DNA from: an uncultured Eubacteriales bacterium
Lineage (GTDB): Bacteria; Bacillota; Clostridia; Oscillospirales; Oscillospiraceae
DNA length: 17,242 nucleotides
Reading direction: 5' to 3'
NCBI GenBank assembly: GCA_902492005.1
Contig: CABUJV010000043.1
Location: forward strand, 1-17,242
Program-made: the position numbers and the translations under genes
The notes under the pieces: model-generated
Database searches by the model: none
What the model was told of the DNA's origin: nothing
Seen by the model: only the letters and a program-made list of their open reading frames with translations
Shown here: piece after piece, positions 5,710 to 12,675 of the stretch
Layout of the letters: every line of letters begins with the position of its first letter
Numbering within the stretch: the first letter of the stretch is position 1

Positions 5710-5875
5710 AAAAGCTCCCGCTCTGGCCGTGTGGCCCTGATTAAAACCTGCACGCAATGGCAGGTGGGTCGCCTCCGCGCCGCTTTACTGCTTCCAACTT
5801 CCAGCGCAGGCGAAGCCTGTGCCGGGAGGCCTGCAAGCCACGGTGCGAGGGGGGCGTCCCGTTTCAGAGATGTGG
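5710..5875 (-). ncRNA. ssrS: Probable 6S RNA (RNA polymerase-binding regulator)
   Basis: This stretch has no plausible protein gene but can form the 6S architecture on the minus strand. A closing stem pairs CCGTGGC (5843-5837) with GCCACACGG (5735-5727). Next come a large central bubble, an inner stem GCCTCC/GGAGGC (5830-5825 with 5776-5771) and a terminal hairpin CAGGC-TTC-GCCTG. The 3' side of the bubble carries its own small hairpin ACCTGC/GCAGGT (5765-5760 with 5751-5746), where 6S RNAs have one. By eye the 3' half lines up with E. coli 6S: GAAGC, TAAA, a CCCACC-type motif, AGGTT and AGGGCCACACGGC occur in the same order. 6S RNA binds sigma-70-type holoenzyme as a promoter mimic. Ends are approximate, and 3' T-rich sequence (5702-5714) plus a terminator support the strand. 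A covariance-model search would settle it. Confidence 0.68.
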
Positions 5876-5879
5876 GTTT

Positions 5880-5913
5880 AAAAAGAAACCATCACGCACC
5901 GAGCAGGAGTGAT
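5880..5913 (-). terminator. Weak terminator after the DUF1292 gene
   Basis: On the minus strand GATCAC...GTGATGG forms a 5-bp stem with a long loop, followed by TTTCTTTTTAAA. The stem is weak, so this is a tentative call. If it leaks, the 6S-like RNA could be partly transcribed from the DUF1292 promoter, as no clear promoter was found directly upstream of the RNA. Confidence 0.32.
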
Positions 5914-5929
5914 CTGCGTCTGAACGCCC

Positions 5930-6232
5930 TTATTCGTCCTCGTCCTCAAACAGTTCCTCCATGAACTGCTGGTAGACGGCCTCCAGTTCTTCCTCGCTGT
6001 CCAAGGTGGAGAGCTGTTCCTCGCCGTCCACGGAGACCACCTTCAAGATGATAAGGCCGGCTTCCTCTTCCTCATCGGCGGGCGGCTGGCCGTTTTCGTC
6101 CGCGTACTCGGCGGGGAAGAAGGCCATGTAGACGCAGCCGTTGAACTCGATCGTGTCCAAATGCTCCAATTCGATCTCGTGTCCGTCCTCATCAGTGAGG
6201 GTGATGAAATTGCCGCCGTACTCGTCGCTCAT
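5930..6232 (-). CDS. DUF1292 family protein (YrzB-like)
   Basis: A 100-residue, very acidic protein that matches DUF1292 (MSDEYGGNFITLTDEDGHEIELEHLDTIEFNG, then YMAFFPAEYAD and GLIILKVVSVDGEEQLSTLDSEEELEAVYQQF). The function of the family is unknown. In many Firmicutes it sits with ruvX and the ireB-type gene; here ruvX is on the same contig but 4 kb away and on the other strand. The C-terminus ends in a run of Glu/Asp residues, and a variable acidic loop (about 47-58) interrupts the fold. The ATG at 6232 has GAAGGGA about 10 nt upstream. It has its own promoter, divergent from that of the PBP gene. Confidence 0.88.
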   Translation of the reverse strand: MSDEYGGNFITLTDEDGHEIELEHLDTIEFNGCVYMAFFPAEYADENGQPPADEEEEAGLIILKVVSVDGEEQLSTLDSEEELEAVYQQFMEELFEDEDE

Positions 6233-6262
6233 GGTGGCACCGTCCCTTCTGTTCCTGACCTT

Positions 6263-6291
6263 ATTCTACCCCGGAGACGGAAAAAATGCAA
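6263..6291 (-). promoter_or_regulatory. Promoter of the DUF1292 gene
   Basis: On the minus strand, TTGCAT (6291-6286), 17 nt, then TAGAAT (6268-6263). The predicted start near 6256 gives a 24-nt leader. The divergent PBP promoter begins 65 bp away. Confidence 0.65.
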
Positions 6292-6355
6292 GTGGGGGAC
6301 ATACCAAATTTTCCGACCCGGCGGTGCCTGCCCCAGAAAATGGAATTTTTTAGGG

Positions 6356-6383
6356 TGGACAAATCAACAAAATATGCTATAAT
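6356..6383 (+). promoter_or_regulatory. Promoter of the class A PBP gene
   Basis: TGGACA (6356-6361), 16 nt, then a perfect TATAAT (6378-6383) preceded by TGC (extended -10). The start near 6390 gives a GC-rich leader of about 183 nt. Confidence 0.72.
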
Positions 6384-6413
6384 AACGGCAAGGTCCGCGC
6401 CATCAACGCGGGC

Positions 6414-6450
6414 TCCGCCGTGGCGGAAAAAGATTCCGCCGCGGCGGAAT
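6414..6450 (+). repeat. Two tandem palindromes in the PBP leader (operator or hairpin pair)
   Basis: TCCGCCGTGGCGGA (6414-6427; all but the central GT symmetric) and ATTCCGCCGCGGCGGAAT (6433-6450; a perfect 18-bp palindrome) share the same CCGCC/GGCGG arms. Their centres are 21 bp apart, two helical turns, at about +31 and +52. That arrangement suits two repressor dimers on one DNA face. It would equally give two stable RNA hairpins, or be a copy of a dispersed palindromic repeat. Confidence 0.55.
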
Positions 6451-6572
6451 GCTTATATGCCCCCATTCGGGCAAAACGGCTGTACGGCGGACCGCGGGTC
6501 TGCACGGGCCGGACAGAGAACGTATGTATAGGACCGTACGGCGGCGCACCGCCGGGAACGGAGGTTATCGAT

Positions 6573-9299
6573 TTGGCAGAGACGAACCACACGCCGCAGC
6601 ATTCAAGTCCCGGGCGGAGGCGAAGGAAACGCGCCGCCGGAGCGGAGATCGCCCTGAATATCCTGAAGGTACTGGGCACGCTATTGCTCATCGGTATCAC
6701 CACCGGCGCCATCCTGGCCTGTTTTGCGGCCGTCTATATCAAGACCGTCATCATGCCGCAGGCGCCGCTGGACCTGACCAAGTTTTCCGTGGACCTGTCC
6801 ACCACCATTTATTACACCGATCCTGACACGGGAGCGGACGTGGAGTGGCTGACCGTCCACGGGGACGAGAACCGCAAATGGGTGACCTATGCAGATATCC
6901 CGGAAAACCTGGTCCATGCGGCAGTGGCCATTGAGGACAAGCGGTTTTACGACCACCACGGCGTGGACTGGCTCCGGACCGCCAGAGGTGTGCTCACCAT
7001 GTTCACCGGCGGCGACATCCAGGGCGGCTCCACCATCACCCAGCAGCTCATCAAAAACGTGACCGAGCAGGATGAGGTGACGGTGAAGCGGAAGATCCTG
7101 GAGATTTTCCGGGCGCTGGATTTTGACCGCAACCACTCCAAGGAGGACACGCTGGAGTGGTACCTGAACTATATCTATCTGGGAGAGAACTGCCGGGGCG
7201 TCTACACAGCCTCCTATGAGTATTTCGGCAAGGACGTCTCCGAGCTGACGCTGGCTGAGTGCGCCAGCCTGATCGGTATCACCAACAACCCCTCCATCTA
7301 TGACCCCTACCTGGACCTGACCATCACCGACCCGGAGACGGGGGAAAAGGTGACCAACGTCCAGCGCAACAAGAACCGCCAGGAGAATATCCTCTATCAG
7401 ATGCTGGACCAGGGCTACATCAACCAGGAGGAGTACGACGCGGCGGTGGCCCAGGAGCTGGTCTTTGTCCGAGGCGAGGATACCAGCAAGCCCAAGGTGG
7501 TCTATACCTGGTTCCAAGACCAGGTGATCCGGGACGTGATCCAGGATCTGGTGGACAGCGGCAACGGCTGGTCGGAGGAGTACGTCAAACAGATGTTCTA
7601 TAGCGGCGGCCTGTCGGTGTATACCACCTTTAATCCCCAGGCCCAGGCCGCGGTGGACAGCGTGTATGAAAACCTGGACAACCTGCCCTATATCTCCAAC
7701 GACGGGCAGCAGCTCCAGTCTGCCATTGTGGTGATCGACAACGCCACCGGAAATGTGGCCGCCCTATCCGGCGGCATGGGGGAGAAGGAGAGCAGCCTGA
7801 TCTTTAACCGGGCGACCCAGGCGGTCCGGCCTTCCGGCTCCTCCATCAAGCCCCTGTCGGTCTACGGTCCGGCCATCGATATGGGTTTGATTACCCCCGC
7901 TACCGTCATTGACGACTCGCCGTACAACAACAGCAGGGCGGGCGGCTGGCCCATCAACACGCCCGCCGGCTACCGGGGTCTGACTATGGTGTCCGACGCC
8001 CTCAAGCGCTCGGTCAACACCGTGGCGGTCAAGATCATGGCCAACTACAGCTCCCCGGAGCTGGCCTATCAGTACCTGACTGGCGAGAACGGCTTCGGCA
8101 TCACCACTTTGGTGGAGTCCAAGGAGATCAACGGCCAGACCTACTCCGACATCGACATCGCCCCCCTGGCCCTGGGCGGCCTGACCAACGGCGTGACGGT
8201 CCGGGAGATGGCGGCCGCCTACTCCACCTTCCCCCGGAACGGCGTGTATATTGAGTCCCGCACTTACACCAAGGTGTTGGATTCCAACGGCGAGGTCCTG
8301 CTGGACAATCAGCCGGAGACCCATACGGTGCTCAAGGAATCCACCGCGTGGTATATGAACACCATGCTTCAGAGCGTCATGACCTCCGGCGGCACCGGCT
8401 CCAGCGGCCGGTTCGACGGCATGTCCATGGCGGGTAAGACCGGAACCACCTCCAGCCGGAAGGACCTGTGGTTCGCCGGCTATACGCCCTACTACACGGC
8501 TGTGGTGTGGACGGGCTACGACCAGCAGGAGCGGCTGGGCTCTTCCCTGAACAACCCCTCCATCGGCCTGTGGCGCAAGGTGATGAGCCAGCTCCACGAG
8601 GGTCTGGAGAACAAGAGCTTTACCAGGCCGGAGAGCGTGCAGACCGTGACGGTACAGCTCTGCAGGGACAGCGGTATGCTGGCTACGGAATACTGCAACA
8701 AGGACATCCGTACCGTTACCGGACAGGGCGACCGGGTGGTCAGCGTGACTCTGGCCGCCGGAGACGCCCCGGCTGAGTTCTGCACCTACCACGTCCCCAT
8801 CACCATCTGCTCCCACTCCCCCATTAAGGACGCAGAGGGCAATTCCACCGGCGTGTTCCATCTGGCAGGCCCTTACTGCCCGGAGGAGAGCCGGATGGAG
8901 GTGTCGGTGGTGGACTTCCCGCGGCTGGAAAATCTGAATGCGGCTGGGATTGGCGCGGTCAGCGTGTCGGACAACATCTTCCTGAAGGAGTATCTGGACA
9001 ATCTGGGCGAGGCGGCCTACTGTGATCTGCACACCACCGTGCCTGTGGCGCCCGAGACGCCCCAGGTGGTGGACCCGAGAGATCCCGCCACCTGGCCGGG
9101 CCCGGAGGATTATCCCACGGTGGAGGAATGGGAGAAATTCAACCCGTATGACCCCGCCACCTGGCCTGAGGGCTGGACGGAGGCCAGCTCCGGTGAGGGG
9201 GGCGGCAGCGAGACAGCGCCGCCTGCGGATGACCCCACCGAAGAGCCGGCGCCGCCGGAGGGGCCGGACGACAGCGAGCCGTATATCCCGGCCGCCTGA
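6573..9299 (+). CDS. Class A penicillin-binding protein (PBP1A-type transglycosylase/transpeptidase)
   Basis: A 908-residue bifunctional cell wall synthase. A short Arg/Lys-rich cytoplasmic tail is followed by a membrane span at about 25-60. The GT51 glycosyltransferase domain has AIEDKRFYDHHGVDW (catalytic Glu near 121), GGSTITQQLIKNV (151 on) and RKILEIFRALDFDR. The transpeptidase domain has SSIK with catalytic Ser423 and Lys426, a later SVN motif, and KTGT at 622. The C-terminus, about 100 residues past the enzyme domains, is rich in Pro, Glu and Asp and carries two copies of DPATWP. I chose the TTG at 6573 because GGAGG lies 8 nt upstream and the preceding in-frame codons, though open from 6420, sit in the GC-rich leader and resemble no protein. 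It polymerises glycan strands and cross-links them at the outer membrane face. Confidence 0.94.
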   Translation: MAETNHTPQHSSPGRRRRKRAAGAEIALNILKVLGTLLLIGITTGAILACFAAVYIKTVIMPQAPLDLTKFSVDLSTTIYYTDPDTGADVEWLTVHGDENRKWVTYADIPENLVHAAVAIEDKRFYDHHGVDWLRTARGVLTMFTGGDIQGGSTITQQLIKNVTEQDEVTVKRKILEIFRALDFDRNHSKEDTLEWYLNYIYLGENCRGVYTASYEYFGKDVSELTLAECASLIGITNNPSIYDPYLDLTITDPETGEKVTNVQRNKNRQENILYQMLDQGYINQEEYDAAVAQELVFVRGEDTSKPKVVYTWFQDQVIRDVIQDLVDSGNGWSEEYVKQMFYSGGLSVYTTFNPQAQAAVDSVYENLDNLPYISNDGQQLQSAIVVIDNATGNVAALSGGMGEKESSLIFNRATQAVRPSGSSIKPLSVYGPAIDMGLITPATVIDDSPYNNSRAGGWPINTPAGYRGLTMVSDALKRSVNTVAVKIMANYSSPELAYQYLTGENGFGITTLVESKEINGQTYSDIDIAPLALGGLTNGVTVREMAAAYSTFPRNGVYIESRTYTKVLDSNGEVLLDNQPETHTVLKESTAWYMNTMLQSVMTSGGTGSSGRFDGMSMAGKTGTTSSRKDLWFAGYTPYYTAVVWTGYDQQERLGSSLNNPSIGLWRKVMSQLHEGLENKSFTRPESVQTVTVQLCRDSGMLATEYCNKDIRTVTGQGDRVVSVTLAAGDAPAEFCTYHVPITICSHSPIKDAEGNSTGVFHLAGPYCPEESRMEVSVVDFPRLENLNAAGIGAVSVSDNIFLKEYLDNLGEAAYCDLHTTVPVAPETPQVVDPRDPATWPGPEDYPTVEEWEKFNPYDPATWPEGWTEASSGEGGGSETAPPADDPTEEPAPPEGPDDSEPYIPAA

Positions 9300-9317
9300 C
9301 CCAAATGCATTCGATCC

Positions 9318-9343
9318 GTCCCCGGCCAGTACCGGCCGGGGAC
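9318..9343 (+). terminator. Perfect hairpin after the PBP gene
   Basis: GTCCCCGGCC and GGCCGGGGAC form a 10-bp stem with a 6-nt loop, 18 nt after the stop codon. There is no T-run after it, so it may be a stabilising 3' hairpin or a weak terminator rather than a classical intrinsic one. Confidence 0.45.
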
Positions 9344-9366
9344 GCCCGCTTCAAGCGGCGGAGACC

Positions 9367-9395
9367 TTGCAAAGCGCAGGGAAAAACGCTATAAT
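9367..9395 (+). promoter_or_regulatory. Promoter of the uridine phosphorylase gene
   Basis: TTGCAA (9367-9372), 17 nt, then a perfect TATAAT (9390-9395). The start near 9402 gives a leader of about 49 nt. Confidence 0.75.
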
Positions 9396-9450
9396 AAACA
9401 CACAGAATCAACCGCAGAGCGGCACAGCCGCAGATTTTGGAGGTGAGTCC

Positions 9451-10224
9451 ATGCACCAGCATGAGCGGCAGTTTCATATCAAATGTGCCCCGGGGGACGT
9501 GGGCCGGTACTGCATCCTGCCCGGCGACCCGGGCCGCTGTGAAAAAATCGCGGCCTATTTTGACGACCCGGTGAAGGTCCAGTCCAATCGGGAATACACC
9601 ACCTATTCCGGCAAGCTGCTGGGGGAGAAAGTCTCCGTGTGCTCCACCGGTATCGGCGGGCCCTCCGCCGTCATCGCCATGGAGGAGCTTGCCGCCATCG
9701 GGGCAGACACCTTTATCCGGGTGGGCACCTGCGGCGGCATCGCCCTGCAGGTCAAGAGCGACGACGTGGTCATCGCCACCGGCGCCGTGCGCCATGAGGG
9801 TGCCAGCCGGGAATACGCCCCCATCGAATTCCCCGCCGTGTCCGACTACCACGTCCAGGAGGCCCTGGTGGCCTCGGCCAAGGCGCTGGGCAAGCCCTGG
9901 CACGCCGGGGTAGTGCAGTGCAAGGATTCCTTTTACGGCCAGCACGACCCGAAGCGGATGCCGGTGAGCGATGAGCTGCTGGCCAAGTGGGAGGCGTGGA
10001 AGCGCCTGGGGGTCCTGGCCTCTGAAATGGAGTCCGCCGCCCTGTTCTGCTGCGCCGCCGCTCTGGGCGTGCGCTGCGGCTCCTGCTTCCACGTGATCTG
10101 GAATCAGGAGCGGGAGGCCGCCGGTCTGGAACAGACCGAGAGCCACGACCTGTCCGCCGCCATCGAGGTGGGCATCGGCGCGCTGAAGCGGCTGATCCAA
10201 GAGGATCGAGAAAAGGCTGAATAG
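9451..10224 (+). CDS. udp: Uridine phosphorylase (nucleoside phosphorylase family 1)
   Basis: A 257-residue enzyme that splits uridine with phosphate to uracil and ribose 1-phosphate in pyrimidine salvage. Family signatures are the N-terminal phosphate site ILPGDPGRCEKIA, STGIGGPSAVIAMEELAAIG, the VGTCGGI motif, and SEMESAAL near residue 192, whose Met-Glu pair holds the ribose. DSFYGQHDPKR near 167 has a Gln and a basic residue where uridine phosphorylases bind the uracil, which favours this activity over purine nucleoside phosphorylase; substrate choice remains inferred. The ATG at 9451 has TTTTGGAGGTGAG upstream with good spacing. It is a single-gene unit with its own promoter and terminator. 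Confidence 0.88.
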   Translation: MHQHERQFHIKCAPGDVGRYCILPGDPGRCEKIAAYFDDPVKVQSNREYTTYSGKLLGEKVSVCSTGIGGPSAVIAMEELAAIGADTFIRVGTCGGIALQVKSDDVVIATGAVRHEGASREYAPIEFPAVSDYHVQEALVASAKALGKPWHAGVVQCKDSFYGQHDPKRMPVSDELLAKWEAWKRLGVLASEMESAALFCCAAALGVRCGSCFHVIWNQEREAAGLEQTESHDLSAAIEVGIGALKRLIQEDREKAE

Positions 10225-10254
10225 GGCGGAAAACAAAACATTTTTAGGGGAAAC

Positions 10255-10287
10255 GCAGGGCCGGTTTTACTGGCCCTGCATTCTTTA
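10255..10287 (+). terminator. Terminator after udp
   Basis: GCAGGGCC (10255-10262) pairs with GGCCCTGC (10272-10279) around a 9-nt loop, followed by ATTCTTTA, 30 nt after the stop. Confidence 0.72.
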
Positions 10288-10309
10288 CACAAAATTTACA
10301 CGGTAAAGA

Positions 10310-10339
10310 TTTACAGAAAAAAACCTGCTATGGTAAAAT
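10310..10339 (+). promoter_or_regulatory. Promoter of the DUF1538/PII-like operon with TTTACA repeats
   Basis: TTTACA (10310-10315), 18 nt, then TAAAAT (10334-10339) with TG just upstream (extended -10). Two more TTTACA copies lie at 10284-10289 and 10295-10300, 11 bp apart. A small palindrome, TTTAC-ACG-GTAAA, sits at 10295-10307 just upstream of the -35, where an activator or repressor could bind. Confidence 0.55.
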
Positions 10340-10378
10340 AAATCGAAGACAAAATATTTTTTAGCAAAGGAGGCGTCA

Positions 10379-11914
10379 ATGAATAAGAGGCTCAAGGAAA
10401 AAATAGAGGAGGCCCTGTCCTCAGTCGTGCCGATCACGGCCATCGTGCTGCTGCTCAGCTTCACGATGGCGCCCATGCCGGTGTCCTCGCTGATGCTCTT
10501 TCTGGTGGGAGCCCTGCTCCTCATCGTAGGCGTTGGTCTCTTCTCATTGGGCGTGGACCTGGCCATGATGCCCATTGGAGATGGGATCGGCAGCCAGATC
10601 TCCAGGGGGAAGAGGCCCTGGAAGATTGTGCCGCTGTGCTTTGTCATCGGCGTGTTCGTCACCATTGCCGAGCCGGACCTGACGGTGCTGGCCCGCCAGG
10701 TCCCAGCCGTACCGGATCGGATCATCATCCTCACCGTGGCGGTGGGGGTGGGTGTTTTCCTGGCGGTGGCCGCGCTGCGGGCCAAGTTTGGCTGGTCCCT
10801 CAATAAGCTGCTCATCAGCCTGTACGGGGCGGTCTTTTTGATGGCCTTCCTGGTGCCCAAGGAGTTCCTGGCGGTGGCCTTCGACTCCGGCGGTGTCACC
10901 ACAGGGCCCATCACGGTGCCGTTCATCATGGCATTGGGTGCCGGCCTGACCTCGCTGCATGCCGGTCACCGCTCGGAGGAGGACAGCTTCGGTGTGGTGG
11001 CTCTGTGCAGCATCGGCCCCATCCTGGCCGTCATGGTGCTGGGTCTGTGCTACAGCACTTCAGAGCTCAGCTATACCCCGTTCTCCATCCCGGATCTGGA
11101 GACCACCGCCGATGTGGGACAGTATTTTGCCGCCGGTTTCCCCGCCTACATCCGGGAGGTGGCACTGGGCCTGCTGCCCATTGTGGCCTTTTTCACCCTG
11201 TTCCAGATCGTCTGTCTCCGGCTCAAGCGTAAGACGGTTATCAAGATCGTGGTGGGCATGCTCTATACATATGTGGGGCTGGTGCTGTTCCTCACCGGCG
11301 TAAACGTGGGTTTCATGCCTGCCGGGTACTTCCTGGGGGCTCAGATCGCTGGGCTGCCATACCGCTGGGTACTGACCCCCATCGGTATGGCGGTGGGCTA
11401 TTTCATCGTGGCGGCCGAGCCCGCCGTCCATGTTCTCAACCAGCAGGTGGAGGATCTGACGGGCGGCGCCATCCCGCAGAAGGCCATGGGGCTGGCACTC
11501 TCCCTGGGTGTGGCTGTGGCCCTGGGCCTGGCACTCACGCGGGTGCTGACCGGCGTCTCCATTCTATGGCTGCTGGTGCCGGGCTACGCCATCGCTTTGG
11601 GCCTCAGCTTCAAGGTGCCCAAGGTGTTCACCGCTATCGCCTTCGACTCCGGCGGCGTGGCCTCCGGGCCCATGACGGCCACCTTCCTGCTGCCCTTTAC
11701 CATGGGAGCCTGTGAGGCGCTGGGAGGCAACGTGCTCACTGACGCCTTCGGCGTGGTTGCCATGGTGGCCATGACGCCGCTCATCGCCATCCAGGTCCTG
11801 GGTCTGGTCTACCAGTGGCGGATCGCCCACGGCCCGGAGGAGCTGGAGCTGGCTCTGGCGGAGGGCGCGGACGAGATCATAAGCTATACAGAGGAGGACG
11901 AGGTCGATGGGTGA
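10379..11914 (+). CDS. DUF1538 integral membrane protein, two tandem repeats
   Basis: A 511-residue polytopic membrane protein matching DUF1538, in two homologous halves of about 250 residues. Matching landmarks are AEPDLTVLARQV (near 97) and AEPAVHVLNQQV (near 345); AFDSGGVTTGPITVPF (near 167) and AFDSGGVASGPMTATF (near 421); and DSFGVVALCSIGPILAVMVLGL and DAFGVVAMVAMTPLIAIQVLGL. Conserved Glu and Asp-Ser residues within membrane segments suggest ion or solute binding, but the substrate and direction of transport are unknown to me. The inverted or parallel arrangement of the halves is not deducible here. AAGGAGG lies 5 nt before the ATG. Its end overlaps the PII-like gene by 8 nt, so the two are translationally coupled and probably functional partners. 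Confidence 0.85.
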   Translation: MNKRLKEKIEEALSSVVPITAIVLLLSFTMAPMPVSSLMLFLVGALLLIVGVGLFSLGVDLAMMPIGDGIGSQISRGKRPWKIVPLCFVIGVFVTIAEPDLTVLARQVPAVPDRIIILTVAVGVGVFLAVAALRAKFGWSLNKLLISLYGAVFLMAFLVPKEFLAVAFDSGGVTTGPITVPFIMALGAGLTSLHAGHRSEEDSFGVVALCSIGPILAVMVLGLCYSTSELSYTPFSIPDLETTADVGQYFAAGFPAYIREVALGLLPIVAFFTLFQIVCLRLKRKTVIKIVVGMLYTYVGLVLFLTGVNVGFMPAGYFLGAQIAGLPYRWVLTPIGMAVGYFIVAAEPAVHVLNQQVEDLTGGAIPQKAMGLALSLGVAVALGLALTRVLTGVSILWLLVPGYAIALGLSFKVPKVFTAIAFDSGGVASGPMTATFLLPFTMGACEALGGNVLTDAFGVVAMVAMTPLIAIQVLGLVYQWRIAHGPEELELALAEGADEIISYTEEDEVDG

Positions 11915-12614
11915 CGCTGTGATCAAGCTGATGGTGACCATCGTGGACCGGGGACGGGGTACCAAGGCCGTGGACCTGTTCAAATCCGCCGGTCTGCCTT
12001 TCCACTACGCCTGTCTGGGCCACGGCACGGCCAATTCTGACATTCTGGATTATCTGGGCCTGGGGGAGACCCAGAAGGACGTGCTCCTCACCGCCGTCCC
12101 CGAGCCCGCGGCCCACGGGCTGCTGGTCAAGGCGGCGGAAAGGCTCCAGTTGTCAAACCCTGGAAGGGGGATCATTTTTACCATGCCGCTGTCCAGCGTC
12201 AGCGGCGTGGTGTCAAAAATTCTCAATCGCCCGGCGGCCCGGAAGAGTTGGGACACGGAACAGGAGGGAACGTCCGTGACAGAAAAAGGAAAAAACGACC
12301 TGGTGGTGGTGGTGGTGAACCACGGCTGCACCGACCTGGTGATGGAGGCCGCTCAGGCGGCGGGAGCCAGAGGCGGCACCGTCCTGCACGCCCGCAGGCT
12401 GGGCTATGAGGAGGACGGGCAGTCCGGGGAGGGGACGGTCCGCCCGGAGAAGGAAATTGTGACGATTTTGGTTCCCCGCTCCATCCGGCAGCGGGTGATG
12501 GAACGGGTGAGCAAGACCGCCGGAATCAACACCGAGGCGCGGGGCATCCTGTTTTCCCTGCCTGTGGATGAGATTGCGGGACTGGCGTTGGCGGAGCCCC
12601 AGGCGGAGACCTGA
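11907..12614 (+). CDS. Tandem PII-like signalling protein (two PII/GlnB-fold domains)
   Basis: A 235-residue soluble protein with two PII-like ferredoxin-fold domains. Domain 1 (about 5-107) has VIKLMVTIVDRGRGTKAVDLFKSAG, a T-loop-like HGTANSDILDYLGLGETQKD, and RGIIFTMPLSSVSG. Domain 2 (about 128-230) has NDLVVVVVNHGCTDLVMEAA, a shorter T-loop region, VRPEKEIVTILVPRS and ARGILFSLPVDEIAGL. Canonical PII proteins (112 residues, trimeric) bind ATP/ADP and 2-oxoglutarate and plug or release transporters. Here neither loop carries the uridylylation tyrosine context that I can recognise, so the ligand is unknown. Its start at 11907 overlaps the DUF1538 stop, with GAGGAGG 9 nt upstream. A second ribosome binding site and GTG lie between the two domains. 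It is a likely regulator of the DUF1538 transporter. Confidence 0.85.
   Translation: MGDAVIKLMVTIVDRGRGTKAVDLFKSAGLPFHYACLGHGTANSDILDYLGLGETQKDVLLTAVPEPAAHGLLVKAAERLQLSNPGRGIIFTMPLSSVSGVVSKILNRPAARKSWDTEQEGTSVTEKGKNDLVVVVVNHGCTDLVMEAAQAAGARGGTVLHARRLGYEEDGQSGEGTVRPEKEIVTILVPRSIRQRVMERVSKTAGINTEARGILFSLPVDEIAGLALAEPQAET
12262..12278 (+). promoter_or_regulatory. Internal ribosome binding site and GTG before the second PII-like domain
   Basis: AGGAGG (12262-12267) is followed 8 nt later by an in-frame GTG (12276-12278) exactly at the linker between the two domains. Initiation there would make a 112-residue protein, the length of a canonical PII subunit. It is either a working internal start or a relic of two fused genes. 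Confidence 0.5.
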
Positions 12615-12632
12615 GGGGGACGGTGCGGACTG

Positions 12633-12665
12633 AAAAACACGGACGGCAAAGCCGTCCGTGTTTTT
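12633..12665 (+). terminator. Bidirectional terminator between the PII-like and DUF4397 genes
   Basis: AAAAACACGGACGGC and GCCGTCCGTGTTTTT form a perfect 15-bp inverted repeat with a 3-nt loop, giving A-tract/T-tract symmetry that ends transcription on both strands. It lies between convergent genes. Confidence 0.88.
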
Positions 12666-12675
12666 GCGTGTGGGC

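Noticed and set aside
6420..6572. A 51-residue N-terminal extension of the PBP from the ATG-like codon at 6420
   Set aside because: It would start inside the first palindrome without a ribosome binding site. The TTG at 6573 has GGAGG at 8 nt, and the protein then begins with a normal cytoplasmic tail and membrane span.
6681..9032. Two long minus-strand frames (278 and 422 codons) opposite the PBP gene
   Set aside because: They are rich in His, Gly and Leu, have no recognisable domains, and mirror the codon structure of a well-supported PBP.
9139..10236. A 365-codon minus-strand frame opposite udp
   Set aside because: It spans the udp coding region, its promoter and the PBP 3' hairpin. It is a shadow of the plus-strand codon pattern.
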